DNA of 64,000 bases from CALEMW01 sp035447065 (GCA_035447065.1 DAOTGJ010000006.1:1-64000); one strand, 5' to 3'; shown: positions 11,104-21,446, counted from the stretch's first letter. A program made the numbers and translations. Notes: generated by a model not told the origin, from the letters alone.

Positions 11104-11811
11104 GTGGCAGCTGCCAAGAAGAAGGAACGTCCGGCGTTCGACATCGAATCGCCCATGGCCATCGAGCTGCGGCGGATCATGATCCGCCTCAACCGCACGC
11201 TGGACCTGGACCGCAAGCGCATGATCATGGTGACCAGCAGCGAGCGGGGGGAGGGCAAGAGCCTCTTCTCCCTGCATTTCTCGCAGGTGCTGGCCAATCA
11301 CCTGCGCAAGAAGGTGCTGCTGGTGGACGGCGACATGCGCCGGCCGGTGCAGCACACGGTCTTCAACGTCCACAAGTCGCCCGGCCTGGCCGAGCTGCTG
11401 GCCGGAGCCAAGGAGCCCGTCTACCCCCGCGCCACGCACCTGGACAACCTCTGGTTCCTGCCCGCCGGCACCCCCGGCGACGAGCCCAGCGTGCTGCTGG
11501 AGGAGGGCCGCATCCGCCAGGTGATGCTGCGCCTGAAGTCCGAGTACGACATCGTGCTGCTGGACTGCCCGCCCGTGGTGCCGGTGAGCGATCCGGTGCA
11601 GTTCGTGGAGGAGGCCGACGGCGTGCTCTACCTGGTCATGGCCGGCCAGACGCCGCGCGAGCTCGCCGAACGCGGCATCGGCATCCTCAAGGGCGTGGGC
11701 GCCAACATCGTGGGCGTGGTGGCCAACAACCTGGGCGAGGTGCTGCCCTACTACCACGACCACAAGTACTACGGCTACGGCTCCAACGACCGGCGCGAGG
11801 CCGAGCGCTAG
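11104..11811 (+). CDS. BY-kinase (CpsD/Wzc-type tyrosine autokinase)
   Basis: This 235-aa cytoplasmic P-loop kinase has Walker A SSERGEGKS (Lys52), Walker A' VLLVDGDMRRP and Walker B IVLLDCPPVV. The C-terminus is a tyrosine cluster (Tyr216, 217, 222, 223 and 225), the usual autophosphorylation tail of BY-kinases. Such kinases control capsule or exopolysaccharide assembly by cycling phosphorylation on a Wzz-like partner, encoded immediately upstream. Here kinase and membrane parts are separate genes, as in Firmicutes, not fused as in Wzc. The GTG start is preceded by GGGAGGA with a 4-nt gap. Confidence 0.9.
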   Translation: MAAAKKKERPAFDIESPMAIELRRIMIRLNRTLDLDRKRMIMVTSSERGEGKSLFSLHFSQVLANHLRKKVLLVDGDMRRPVQHTVFNVHKSPGLAELLAGAKEPVYPRATHLDNLWFLPAGTPGDEPSVLLEEGRIRQVMLRLKSEYDIVLLDCPPVVPVSDPVQFVEEADGVLYLVMAGQTPRELAERGIGILKGVGANIVGVVANNLGEVLPYYHDHKYYGYGSNDRREAER

Positions 11812-11833
11812 ACGGCCGCCTCCGCTGCATGCA

Positions 11834-11866
11834 CGAGGGCGCCTCCCCGGCGGGAAGGCGCCCTCG
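11834..11866. terminator. Hairpin between convergent genes
   Basis: An 11-bp perfect stem (CGAGGGCGCCT/AGGCGCCCTCG, 11834-11844 with 11856-11866) lies between the kinase stop and the convergent transporter stop. There is no T-run on either side, so intrinsic termination is plausible but not certain. Confidence 0.55.
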
Positions 11867-11889
11867 CTGCGTTCCGGCGGCGCTGCGGA

Positions 11890-13443
11890 TCAGGCCTTGG
11901 TCTTGAAGCCGCGTCCCACCCAGCCCTTGGCCACGATGAGCATGACCGTGCTGCTCATGGCGATCACCGCGAAGATCAGCCACATGGCCTCGGGGTTCCG
12001 CGGACCCTCGCTGGGCACGTACTTCTGCAGCATCACGCCCGAGTACAGGGGAACCAGCATCTTGGTCAGGAACCAGGGGAACTGGGCCACGCCCATGTAG
12101 GCGCCGGTGCGGCCCTCCGGCGCGATCTCCGCCGCGTACTGCAGGAAGCGCGGCTGCCACATGGCCTCGCCGATGGTCATGATGAAGAGGTAGCCCAGCA
12201 GGGTGACCACGCTGGTGTCCGCCGCCAGCAGGAAGGCCGGCGCGGCCATGACCATGGTGCCCACGATCATCATGCCGTACACGTCGCGCTTCTGGGTGAT
12301 GGCGGCGATCATGGGCACGGCCACGAAGATCAGGATGGGGTTCAGGTTGGCGAAGAACTCGAAGTTGTTGCCCACGAACCCGCCCTCGAACGCGCGCTCC
12401 AGGTACTGGGGCAGGATGAGCCAGTTGTAGGTGAACAGGGTCTGCACCGGGATCAGGGCGAAGATGAAGAAGAAGAACTTCAGGTCGCCCAGGGGGTGGT
12501 TGGCCAGCCAGCGGTAGGCCGGTCCCAGGGCGTCCGGCGCCAGCAGGAAGATGGCCGCCAGCGCCACGAAGGCGGCGCCGGCCCAGTGGAAGGGGGCCGG
12601 GATGAGGAACCAGCACGCGGCGGCCACGCCCAGCAGCACGCCGTACATGTGCGGAGCCAGGCGGGTCTTGATCGCGGCCGCGGCGGCGGCGGTCTTGGCT
12701 GCGTCGTCCTGAGCCTGGTCCTTGGCCTCCATGGCCGCCGACTCCGCCTTGGCCTGGGCGATGGCGTCGCGCTCCACCCGCGGCGTGAGGATCAGGTAGG
12801 TCAGCGTCAGCGCGATGGCCGTGATGACCGTGTAGACCCAGAAGGCGCCCGTGATGCCGATGGCGTTGCGCACCACCGAGAAGCCGGCGGGCAGGAAGCC
12901 GCCCAGGTTCATCAGGGCGTAGAGCATGGCGTAGCCCATGGCCGCGGTCTTGGGGCTGGTGAACTGCCGCACGCCAGCGTAGGCCGCGGGCTGGTACATG
13001 CCGTAGCCGATGACCACCAGCAGGATGCCCGCCATGGTCATCAGGTGCATGTTGCTCCACAGGCCCGTCTCCGGGAACACGAAGGGCGCCGCCGACCAGA
13101 TGATGCGCCCCGCCAGCAGGAAGCCGAAGGCCGCCAGCAGCGCGTTGCGCACGCCCCACTTGTCGGCCACCGAGCCCAGGAAGAACATGGAGATGGTGAT
13201 GCCCGCCGTGAGCACCATGACCATGTGGTGGGAGTTCACGTCCGGGTCCGGCACGCCCTGGAAGACGAAGTCCGAGAAGTGCATGGCCAGGTAGCCCAGC
13301 ATGCCGAAGTAGACCCAGCCCTCCAGGAAGTACGCCAGGTTGATGCCCCAGAGGGCGCGCGGCGCGTGGACGAGGTCGATGAACGGCTGGGTGATCTGCT
13401 GGAGCGGACTCTGCTGCTGGTCCGAGGGCGCGGGTGCGGCCAT
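11890..13443 (-). CDS. POT/PTR2-like MFS transporter
   Basis: This 517-aa polytopic membrane protein has 12 or more hydrophobic segments. The FLEGWVYFGMLGYL start of TM1 and YALMNLGGFLPAGF in the first half resemble signature regions of proton-coupled oligopeptide transporters (typically ERFSYYGM and FYxxxNxGS). The family's ExxER proton motif is not obvious. An Ala/Lys/Glu-rich cytoplasmic loop (QAKAESAAMEAKDQAQDDAA) separates two halves. It is likely an inner-membrane symporter for peptides or a related solute; substrate unknown. The start has AGGAG 5 nt upstream. A candidate promoter lies 50 bp upstream, sharing its -35 region with the divergent secreted-protein gene. Confidence 0.75.
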   Translation of the reverse strand: MAAPAPSDQQQSPLQQITQPFIDLVHAPRALWGINLAYFLEGWVYFGMLGYLAMHFSDFVFQGVPDPDVNSHHMVMVLTAGITISMFFLGSVADKWGVRNALLAAFGFLLAGRIIWSAAPFVFPETGLWSNMHLMTMAGILLVVIGYGMYQPAAYAGVRQFTSPKTAAMGYAMLYALMNLGGFLPAGFSVVRNAIGITGAFWVYTVITAIALTLTYLILTPRVERDAIAQAKAESAAMEAKDQAQDDAAKTAAAAAAIKTRLAPHMYGVLLGVAAACWFLIPAPFHWAGAAFVALAAIFLLAPDALGPAYRWLANHPLGDLKFFFFIFALIPVQTLFTYNWLILPQYLERAFEGGFVGNNFEFFANLNPILIFVAVPMIAAITQKRDVYGMMIVGTMVMAAPAFLLAADTSVVTLLGYLFIMTIGEAMWQPRFLQYAAEIAPEGRTGAYMGVAQFPWFLTKMLVPLYSGVMLQKYVPSEGPRNPEAMWLIFAVIAMSSTVMLIVAKGWVGRGFKTKA

Positions 13444-13492
13444 GGGGGCTCCTTGTCGCTGGAGGGGATGCGGGGGCCGGAACGTCCCGTGA

Positions 13493-13521
13493 ACTCTAGG
13501 GAGGCGCCGACGGCTGGTCAA
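13493..13521 (-). promoter_or_regulatory. Promoter of the POT-like transporter
   Basis: On the minus strand TTGACC (13521-13516), a 17-bp spacer and TAGAGT (13498-13493) form a good sigma70 promoter. Its -35 occupies almost the same bases as the -35 of the divergent promoter. Confidence 0.6.
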
Positions 13522-13543
13522 CTCGCGATTCCTGCGCTAGAAT
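13515..13543 (+). promoter_or_regulatory. Promoter of the first small secreted protein
   Basis: TGGTCA (13515-13520), 17 bp and TAGAAT (13538-13543) form a sigma70-like promoter, with the expected start near 13550, about 23 nt before the GTG. It overlaps the opposite-strand -35 by five bases. Confidence 0.55.
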
Positions 13544-13572
13544 CAGGGGACACCTCAACCGGGAGATGCCCC

Positions 13573-14232
13573 GTGACCCTGCGCACCCTCGCCGTCCTCG
13601 CGTTCCTGCTGCCGGCCGCCGCCGCCCCCGCCGCCACGCTGTGGACCGGCGGCGACGTGTCCCTGAGCTACCAGCAGTTCACCTTCGGCCCCGTCTCTGG
13701 CAGCTTCGCCGCCGCCGGAGACCTCTGGCCCGACGGCCCGGGTACGCCGGCCGAGACCGGCGTGGGCGGCCTGACCGGCGTGATGGACGGGGAGTGGCTG
13801 GTGGCCGCCGCCGGCGTGACCGCCACCGGCACGCCCGGCGTGGTGGACGTGGCCGTGGTCGCCGTGCACGGCGAGGGCGACGCCCTGCCCGGTCCCGGGG
13901 TGTGGACCATCAGTCCGGCCACGCTGGATGCCGCGTTCGTGCTGGTGCTGGGCGCCTCGGCGTCGGACATCCCCGACGAGCTCTCGGTGGAGGCCTTGAC
14001 CGCCCTGCTGGAATCGGTGGCGGCGGACCACGTGCTGGTCTCCGTGGGTGGCGCCATCGAGCTGACCACGCTGGACGCGGGCGGCGTGGCCGGCGTCTTC
14101 AGCGGCACCCTGCTGGACCGGGACGATCCGCTGATCGCCGTGAGCGTGGGCGACGGCGTCTTCAGCCTGGGCGACGGCGTGACCGGCCGCGAGTCCCTGA
14201 GCCTGGGAGAGGTGAAGCGGCGCTGGCGTTGA
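13573..14232 (+). CDS. Secreted protein of unknown function, paralogue 1
   Basis: The 219-aa product begins with a signal peptide (LRTLAVLAFLLPAAAAPAA). It has no catalytic motif I can recognise. It is rich in Gly, Ala, Val and Asp and probably all-beta. It ends in SLGEVKRRWR. The next gene encodes a product of identical length with a similar tail (GFGQLKRAWR) and a weakly similar C-terminal third, so the two look like a diverged tandem duplication. GTG is taken as the start because GGGAG lies 7 nt upstream and the signal peptide begins there. Confidence 0.6.
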   Translation: MTLRTLAVLAFLLPAAAAPAATLWTGGDVSLSYQQFTFGPVSGSFAAAGDLWPDGPGTPAETGVGGLTGVMDGEWLVAAAGVTATGTPGVVDVAVVAVHGEGDALPGPGVWTISPATLDAAFVLVLGASASDIPDELSVEALTALLESVAADHVLVSVGGAIELTTLDAGGVAGVFSGTLLDRDDPLIAVSVGDGVFSLGDGVTGRESLSLGEVKRRWR

Positions 14233-14282
14233 GATCCCCGACCCGAGCTCCATGACCGTATCCATGAGCGATCGGAGCAGCC

Positions 14283-14942
14283 ATGTCACGAACCGCATTC
14301 CTCGCAAGGACCCTCGGCGTCCTGCTGTTGCTCTCCGCCGCAGTCCATGCCCAGACCATGATCTACGGCCAGGGCGCCCTCGAGGTGGCCGTCCTCGACA
14401 TCACCGACGAAGCGCACCCCGACACCCTGCAGCATCACGCCGTGACGGGTCCGCTGGACGATGTCCTGGCCCCCAGCGCCGCCGCGCGCGGCTTCGCGGC
14501 CCGGGTGGGCGACGCCGCCGGCGACGGTTCCCTCTTCCTGGCGCTGGGCGTGGCCGACCATCCCGGCGCCGCCACCACCGACGTTTTCGTGTTCTGGATC
14601 CCGGACGATGCGCGACCGTTCCCGGCGCAACCCTACGACTGGTGGCTGGGCTATGACGCGCGCTTCGTCATGCTGCAGGACGTGGCCCCCGGGGCGATCT
14701 CCCTGGCGGCGGACGCCGCGCTGATCCAGGCCTGGATCGACGGCGCGGCGGCGGACCTGGTGGTGGCGTCCGGCCAGGGCCACCTGATCTTCGACGCCTT
14801 CGGCGACGACGGCGTGGAGGCCCGGTTCTGGGGCTTCTACGGCGACGGCCCGGAGGTCTTCAGCGGGGTGTTCCAGCTCGAGGACACGGTCACGGCGGGC
14901 GAGACGGTCGGTTTCGGGCAGCTCAAGCGCGCCTGGCGCTGA
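14283..14942 (+). CDS. Secreted protein of unknown function, paralogue 2
   Basis: The 219-aa product has a clear signal peptide (LARTLGVLLLLSAAVHAQ, cleaved about residue 24). The mature part has repeated acidic and hydrophobic strands, including VFVFWIPDDARPF and DAFGDDGVEARFWGFYGDG, then a C-terminal GETVGFGQLKRAWR. Its size, the FSG(V/T) segment and the K-R-x-W-R tail match the preceding gene. The short basic-aromatic tail could be an export or anchoring signal, but that is inference. It lies 50 bp after paralogue 1 with a GGAG upstream. It is probably co-transcribed and closed by the downstream hairpin. Confidence 0.6.
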   Translation: MSRTAFLARTLGVLLLLSAAVHAQTMIYGQGALEVAVLDITDEAHPDTLQHHAVTGPLDDVLAPSAAARGFAARVGDAAGDGSLFLALGVADHPGAATTDVFVFWIPDDARPFPAQPYDWWLGYDARFVMLQDVAPGAISLAADAALIQAWIDGAAADLVVASGQGHLIFDAFGDDGVEARFWGFYGDGPEVFSGVFQLEDTVTAGETVGFGQLKRAWR

Positions 14943-14964
14943 GAGACGCGCCGCGCCCATGCTG

Positions 14965-14994
14965 AAAAAAGGGGCGCTCCCTGAGGGGCGCCCC
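14965..14994. terminator. Bidirectional intrinsic terminator
   Basis: GGGGCGCTCC (14971-14980) pairs with GGGGCGCCCC (14985-14994) with a CTGA loop and one T-G. Six A residues precede the stem, giving a U-run to transcripts from the minus strand. It is therefore a strong terminator for ftcD and probably also stops the plus-strand transcript. Confidence 0.85.
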
Positions 14995-15020
14995 TTCATC
15001 GTTCCTCGGCAGACGGCCGC

Positions 15021-16739
<1,719 letters not shown>

Positions 16740-16900
16740 CACGGTCCTCCGGAGCCTGGGGAAGGGGCCGCGGCCCTGGGCGGGGCGCGGCGATGGTCAT
16801 GGCACATCCGTCCGCGAAACTTAGGATCCGGACCCGGAACCCGCCAGCGCGGACCCGGATCGGAATGACGAAAACATGACGGGTTTTCAGTTGGGCGGGC

Positions 16901-16929
16901 TTGCTCGGGTTCCTGGGGTCGTCTATCTT
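16901..16929 (+). promoter_or_regulatory. Promoter of the NYN-domain gene
   Basis: TTGCTC (16901-16906), a 17-bp spacer and TATCTT (16924-16929) form a sigma70-like promoter with a leader of about 95 nt. The rest of the 293-bp divergent gap between ftcD and this gene shows nothing else I can name. Confidence 0.55.
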
Positions 16930-17032
16930 GGCGACTCGCCCGATGCCCCGGAAGCCCTCTCCGGGGTCCCCTGCCCCGCGCCGCCGCCATATCCCCCCGC
17001 GGCGACGCGATCATGAACGAAAGGTCGATTCC

Positions 17033-17659
17033 ATGTACAACCACAACCCCAACGAGCGCGTCGGCATCTTCATCGACGGCGAGAACATCCATTACAGCGC
17101 CAAGCACATGGGCGTGCGCCTGGACTACCTGAAGATGTGCAAGATGCTGGCCGACGGCCGCCGCCTGATCCGGGCCCACTTCTACACGGCCATCTCCCAC
17201 GAGTCCGCGGGCAAGATCGACTTCGTCAATTTCCTGAAGCTGAACGGCTTCACCGTGATCACGAAGGAGATCAAGATCGGCCCGGACGGGGAGATCCCCC
17301 AGCGGCTGACCAAGGGCAACCTGGACATGGAGATGGCCATCGACGTCTTCGAGATGCTCGAGGGCATGGACACGGTCATCATCTGCACCGGCGACGGCGA
17401 CTACGTGCCCCTGGTGGAGGCCGTGGCGCGCCGCGGCAAGCACGTGGAGGTCTGCGCCCTGCGCGAGATGACCAGCACGGACCTGATCGCCGCGTCGGAC
17501 GAGTACTACGATCTCTCGGAGATCAAGAACCGCATCGCCCTGGAGAACGCGCCGCCCCCGCGCCAGTACGACCGGCCCGAGCGCGATGAGCACGCGCCGC
17601 CGCCGAACGTGCGGAACGACCGCGATCAACCCCTGGACTACAACTCCATCGAGTACTAG
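17033..17659 (+). CDS. NYN-domain protein (LabA/DUF88 family), putative RNase
   Basis: This 208-aa protein has a PIN-like NYN fold. The acidic residues expected for metal binding are present: Asp15 in IFIDGENIH with Asn18, Asp98 in KGNLDMEMA, and Asp121/Asp123 in CTGDGDYVPLVE. Members of this family are predicted or shown RNases or RNA-binding regulators in the cytoplasm. The C-terminal 45 residues are Pro/Arg/Asp-rich and probably disordered. The gene stands alone between ftcD and a convergent aminotransferase gene. ATG at 17033 is preceded by AAAGG; an earlier in-frame start would add a basic non-conserved extension. Confidence 0.82.
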   Translation: MYNHNPNERVGIFIDGENIHYSAKHMGVRLDYLKMCKMLADGRRLIRAHFYTAISHESAGKIDFVNFLKLNGFTVITKEIKIGPDGEIPQRLTKGNLDMEMAIDVFEMLEGMDTVIICTGDGDYVPLVEAVARRGKHVEVCALREMTSTDLIAASDEYYDLSEIKNRIALENAPPPRQYDRPERDEHAPPPNVRNDRDQPLDYNSIEY

Positions 17660-17748
17660 GGGCCGGGGAACCGATACCGTAGTGTCACCCGTCTCCAGAC
17701 GCGGCTGGAGGAACCGAGATCAGGGTTGCGGAACGCCGCCGGCTTCGG

Positions 17749-18666
17749 CTACGGCTCGTTACCGGGCCTCGATTCCGGTCCCTCCGGCCGCGTTTCGCGT
17801 TCCAGCCCGGCGCGCACGTGGGCCCGGTAGGCCTCCTGCACCTTGCGCGTGACCGGACCGGGGCGGCCGCCGCCGGCCGGCCGGCCGTCCACGGCCGTGA
17901 CCGGGACCACCTCCTTGACCGAACCGCAGAGGAAGGCCTCGTCGGCCGCGGCCAGCTCCGCGGGGCCGAAGGCCTCCTCGCGCACCTCCAGGCCCAGGGC
18001 GGCGGCGCCGTCCAGGACCAGGGCGCGGGTGCGTCCGGCCAGCAGACCCAGCTCCAGGGGCGGGGTGACCAGGGCCCGGCCGCGGACCAGGAAGACGTTG
18101 CTGGTGGCGGCCTCCAGCACGCGGCCCTCGGCGTCCACCAGGAGGGCCTCGTCGCAGCCGGCGGCCCGGGCGCGGCGCAGGGCGGTGACGGTGGGCAGGG
18201 AGTTCAGCGTCTTCAGGTGCGGGAAGTTGCCGCGCGCGTAGGCCGCGGGCATGGAGAGCAGGGCGATGCCGTCGCGCTGCCAGCCGTCCTCGCGTCCGCC
18301 CAGGGCGCGGACCACCAGGGAGACCGTGGGGGAGAGGTCCGGGTGGCCGCTCAGGGGCATGGGGTCGTCGGGATCCGCCCCACGGCTGACGGTGAGGCGG
18401 GCGCGGGCGTCCGCGCGCTCCCAGCCGTTGGCCTTCAGCACCTGGGAGAGGGCGTCGTGGACGGCGCCGGCCTCGGGCCGCCAGCGGTACTCCAGGGCCT
18501 CCAGGTTGCGGGCCATGCGCGCCAGATGGCCGGCCAGGTCGAAGGGTCGGCCGCCGTAGACCCGGAACGTCTCGTAAACGCCGTCGCCGTAGAGATAGCC
18601 GCCGTCCAGCAGGGGCACGGCGGCCTCCGCGGCGGGCAGGCAGGTTCCGTTCAGCCAGACGATCAT
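17749..18666 (-). CDS. Class IV aminotransferase (IlvE/PabC/D-amino-acid transaminase family)
   Basis: This 305-aa PLP enzyme of fold type IV starts WLNGTCLPAAEAAVPLLDGG and continues GDGVYETFRVYGG. The PLP lysine is Lys152 in NFPHLKTLNSLPTV and the conserved glutamate is Glu185 in GRVLEAATSNVFLV. Branched-chain aminotransferase, D-amino-acid transaminase and aminodeoxychorismate lyase share this pattern, so the exact reaction is open. The TSNVF motif fits either BCAT or PabC. The start has GGAGGGG upstream. It diverges from nuoA. A short Pro/Glu/Arg tail follows the domain. Confidence 0.85.
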   Translation of the reverse strand: MIVWLNGTCLPAAEAAVPLLDGGYLYGDGVYETFRVYGGRPFDLAGHLARMARNLEALEYRWRPEAGAVHDALSQVLKANGWERADARARLTVSRGADPDDPMPLSGHPDLSPTVSLVVRALGGREDGWQRDGIALLSMPAAYARGNFPHLKTLNSLPTVTALRRARAAGCDEALLVDAEGRVLEAATSNVFLVRGRALVTPPLELGLLAGRTRALVLDGAAALGLEVREEAFGPAELAAADEAFLCGSVKEVVPVTAVDGRPAGGGRPGPVTRKVQEAYRAHVRAGLERETRPEGPESRPGNEP

Positions 18667-18717
18667 CGCCCCTCCGACCTCCTCCGCGCCCCGCGCAGCC
18701 CGTTCCCAACAGCGAAG

Positions 18718-18745
18718 TTGACAGGTTTCGAATGTATGTTAGCTT
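18718..18745 (+). promoter_or_regulatory. nuo operon promoter
   Basis: A consensus -35 TTGACA (18718-18723) is followed after 16 bp by TAGCTT (18740-18745). Transcription should begin near 18752, leaving a leader of about 88 nt before nuoA. An ATG at 18732 lies inside the promoter and is excluded as a start. Confidence 0.7.
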
Positions 18746-18839
18746 TGGCCCTCGGGATGTGAAATCCTCAACAAGAATCGTCGCGATCTCCTGGTTTTTC
18801 AAGGGTTTTCGCGCGGAAACCGCTTCGCTGGAGCCTGCC

Positions 18840-19211
18840 ATGGCCGAACAGTCGCTCCCCCTGCTGATCGTCGTGGGCCTGGCCGCCGTGATGGCCGGCC
18901 TCTTCCTCTACCTGAGCTACGCGCTCGGTCCCAAGAAGCCCACGGACCTCAAGGCCACGGTCTACGAGTGCGGCATCCCGGCCCGCGGCTCGGTGCAGAT
19001 CCGCTTCTTCGTGCGCTTCTTCCTGGTGGCCCTGCTGTTCCTGCTGTTCGATCTGGAGGCCGTGTTCCTCTACCCCTGGGCCATCCTCTACCGGCAGTAC
19101 GTGGAGAACGGGCAGGCCCTGTTCGCCCTGGGGGAGATGGGCGTGTTCCTGAGCATCCTGGTCGTCGGCTTCGTCTACGTCTGGAAGAAAGGGGGGCTGG
19201 AATGGCAGTAG
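18840..19211 (+). CDS. nuoA: NADH-quinone oxidoreductase subunit A
   Basis: This 123-aa subunit has three TM helices and the family signatures PTDLKATVYECGIP and FFLVALLFLLFDLEAVFLYPW, where the acidic loop residues lie near the quinone chamber. It belongs to the membrane arm of complex I. The start follows GGAG by 6 nt. Its last ten bases overlap nuoB. Confidence 0.96.
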   Translation: MAEQSLPLLIVVGLAAVMAGLFLYLSYALGPKKPTDLKATVYECGIPARGSVQIRFFVRFFLVALLFLLFDLEAVFLYPWAILYRQYVENGQALFALGEMGVFLSILVVGFVYVWKKGGLEWQ

Positions 19212-19708
19212 CCCTGGACCAGCCCGGCAACGTTCTCTCCACGCGCCTGCGCCAGGCCGTGAACTGGGGGCGCAAGTACAGCCTCTGGCCGCTGCCCTTC
19301 GGCACCGCCTGCTGCGCCATCGAGTTCATGAGCACCGTGTCGTCGTACAACGACATCAGCCGCTTCGGCGCCGAGGCCGTGCGCTTCTCGCCGCGCCAGT
19401 CGGACCTGCTCATCGTGGCGGGGACCGTGAGCTACAAGCAGGTGCCCATCCTCAAGACCATCTACGCCCAGATGTGCGAGCCCAAGTGGGTCATCAGCAT
19501 GGGCGTGTGCGCCTGCAGCGGGGGCTTCTACAACAACTACTCCACGCTGCAGGGCATCGACAAGGTGATCCCCGTGGACTACTACGTGGCCGGCTGCCCG
19601 CCCACGCCCGAGAACCTGCTGCACGGACTGGTGGCGCTGCAGAAGAAGGTGGAGCAGGAGGGGCTGGTCCCCTCCGCCGAACGCCACGGCCGCAAGGCCG
19701 CCTCGTGA
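19202..19708 (+). CDS. nuoB: NADH-quinone oxidoreductase subunit B
   Basis: The 168-aa subunit carries the N2 [4Fe-4S] cluster that passes electrons to quinone. The four ligands are visible: the adjacent cysteines in TACCAIEF, the Cys in GVCACSGGF, and the Cys in GCPPTPE. The protein is of normal length. A Lys/Arg-containing tail follows the fold. The start overlaps the end of nuoA. Confidence 0.97.
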   Translation: MAVALDQPGNVLSTRLRQAVNWGRKYSLWPLPFGTACCAIEFMSTVSSYNDISRFGAEAVRFSPRQSDLLIVAGTVSYKQVPILKTIYAQMCEPKWVISMGVCACSGGFYNNYSTLQGIDKVIPVDYYVAGCPPTPENLLHGLVALQKKVEQEGLVPSAERHGRKAAS

Positions 19709-19721
19709 GCGGGAGGGACGC

Positions 19722-21446
19722 ATGAGCCGTAAGCTGGTCGAGAACCTCAAGGGTGCGCTGGGCGACGCCGTGCGCGGCCAGGGGCAGAACCACGGCGACG
19801 AGTGGGTGCTGGTGGACCGCGAGGACCTGCCGCGGGTGGCGCGCCACCTGCGCGACCGCGAGGGCTGCGAGCTGCTGCTGGACGTGGTGGGCGTGGACCT
19901 CAGCGAGCACCCCGACCACCGCGACGCCCCCGAGCGCTTCGAGGTCAACTACCTGTTCCGCTCCATCGCCAACAAGGGCCGCGTGAACGTGAAGGTGCGC
20001 GCGGAGGAGGGGCAGGACGTCCCCACGGTGAGCGACGTGTACAGCTCCGCCAACTGGGCCGAGCGCGAGGTGTGGGACCTCTACGGCGTGCCCTTCCGCG
20101 GGCACCCGGACCTGCGCCGCATCCTGACGCACCACGAGTTCGAGGGGCACGCCCTGCGCAAGGACTATCCCATCGAGCGGGGGCAGTTCCTGGGCGAGCC
20201 GGAGAAGCTCATCGACGACGCCCACGTGGCCCAGGCCGTGGCCCGCGCCGACGCCGCCAGCGGCATCACCCACCCCTCGGACCTGCTCACGGTCAACATG
20301 GGACCCAGCCATCCGGCCACCCACGGCTGCCTGCGCATCGAGCTGCTGCTGGACGGCGAGACGGTGGTGGACGCCAAGTCCGAGATCGGCTATCTGCACC
20401 GCTGCTTCGAGAAGGAGGCCGAGGACCACACCTGGTCCCAGGTCATGCCCTACACGGACCGGCTGAACTACGTGTCCGCATCGCTGAACAACGTGATCTA
20501 CAGCCAGGCCGTGGAGAAGATGCTGGGCGTGGAGGCGCCGCCCCGGGCGCGCATGGTGCGCATCATCACCAACGAGCTGGCGCGCATCATCGACCACCTG
20601 GTCTGCGTGTGCACCAACCTCGTGGACATCGGCGCCCTGACCAACTACTGGTACTTCTACAACGTGCGCGAGGGCATCTACTACGACGTGCTGGAGCCCC
20701 TCTGCGGCTCGCGCCTCACGGTGAACTTCTCGCGCATCGGCGGCCTGGGCTACGACGTCTTCGACGGCTTCGAGGCCGCCGTGGAGACCAACCTGCTCAA
20801 GCTGGACACGGCCATCGCGGAGGTGGTGGGCCTGGTGGCCCGCAACCGCATCTTCCAGGACCGCACCCGCGGCGTGGGCGTGATGACCACGCGGCAGGCC
20901 CTGGACTGGGGCTTCACCGGTCCCTGCCTGCGCGCCACCGGCCTGGCCTACGACCTGCGCAAGCACGCGCCCATGGGCGGCTATGAGGACTTCGACTTCG
21001 ACGTGCCCGTGGGGGAGAACGGCGACACCTTCGACCGCGTGATGTGCCGCATCGAGGAGATGCGCCAGAGCGCCCGCATCATCCGCCAGGCCCTGCAGCG
21101 CGGCCTGCCCGGCGGCCCCATCCTGGTGGACGACCCCGCGGTGGCCATGCCTCCCAAGGAGGAGGTGTACGGCAGCATCGAGGGCGTGATGAACCAGTTC
21201 AAGCTGATCATGGAGGGCATCAAGGTTCCCGCCGGCGAGGCCTACGGCTTCGGCGAGGGCGGCAACGGCGAGCTGGGCTTCTACTGCGTGAGCGACGGCT
21301 CGGGCCGCCCGTACCGCGTGAAGGTGCGGCCTCCCTGCTTCTCCATCTTCTCGGCCTACAGCGAGATGATCAAGGGCCTGATGATCCCCGACGCCGTGGC
21401 GATCCTGGGCAGCATCAACATCATCGCCGGCGAACTGGACCGCTAA
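19722..21446 (+). CDS. nuoCD: Fused NADH-quinone oxidoreductase subunit C/D
   Basis: The 574-aa product joins the 30-kDa subunit (about residues 1-165, with SSANWAEREVWDLYGVPF and HPDLRRILTHHEFEGHALRKDYP) to the 49-kDa subunit. The latter starts near residue 187 and has MGPSHPATHG, GYLHRCFEKEAED and the C-terminal family ending. It forms the peripheral-arm connecting module and, with NuoB, the quinone pocket; the PSHPATHG His and the Tyr of MPYTDRLNY are the expected site residues. C/D fusion occurs in enterobacteria and some other lineages. It is translated after GGGAGG. Confidence 0.96.
   Translation: MSRKLVENLKGALGDAVRGQGQNHGDEWVLVDREDLPRVARHLRDREGCELLLDVVGVDLSEHPDHRDAPERFEVNYLFRSIANKGRVNVKVRAEEGQDVPTVSDVYSSANWAEREVWDLYGVPFRGHPDLRRILTHHEFEGHALRKDYPIERGQFLGEPEKLIDDAHVAQAVARADAASGITHPSDLLTVNMGPSHPATHGCLRIELLLDGETVVDAKSEIGYLHRCFEKEAEDHTWSQVMPYTDRLNYVSASLNNVIYSQAVEKMLGVEAPPRARMVRIITNELARIIDHLVCVCTNLVDIGALTNYWYFYNVREGIYYDVLEPLCGSRLTVNFSRIGGLGYDVFDGFEAAVETNLLKLDTAIAEVVGLVARNRIFQDRTRGVGVMTTRQALDWGFTGPCLRATGLAYDLRKHAPMGGYEDFDFDVPVGENGDTFDRVMCRIEEMRQSARIIRQALQRGLPGGPILVDDPAVAMPPKEEVYGSIEGVMNQFKLIMEGIKVPAGEAYGFGEGGNGELGFYCVSDGSGRPYRVKVRPPCFSIFSAYSEMIKGLMIPDAVAILGSINIIAGELDR

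Noticed and set aside
9285..11297. Upstream extension of the HExxH lipoprotein frame
   Set aside because: It would be antisense to the Wzz-like gene and would bury the lipoprotein signal; ATG at 9284 restores a normal N-terminus.
18732..18839. Earlier in-frame start for nuoA
   Set aside because: It lies in the promoter between -35 and -10 and adds a non-conserved basic stretch.
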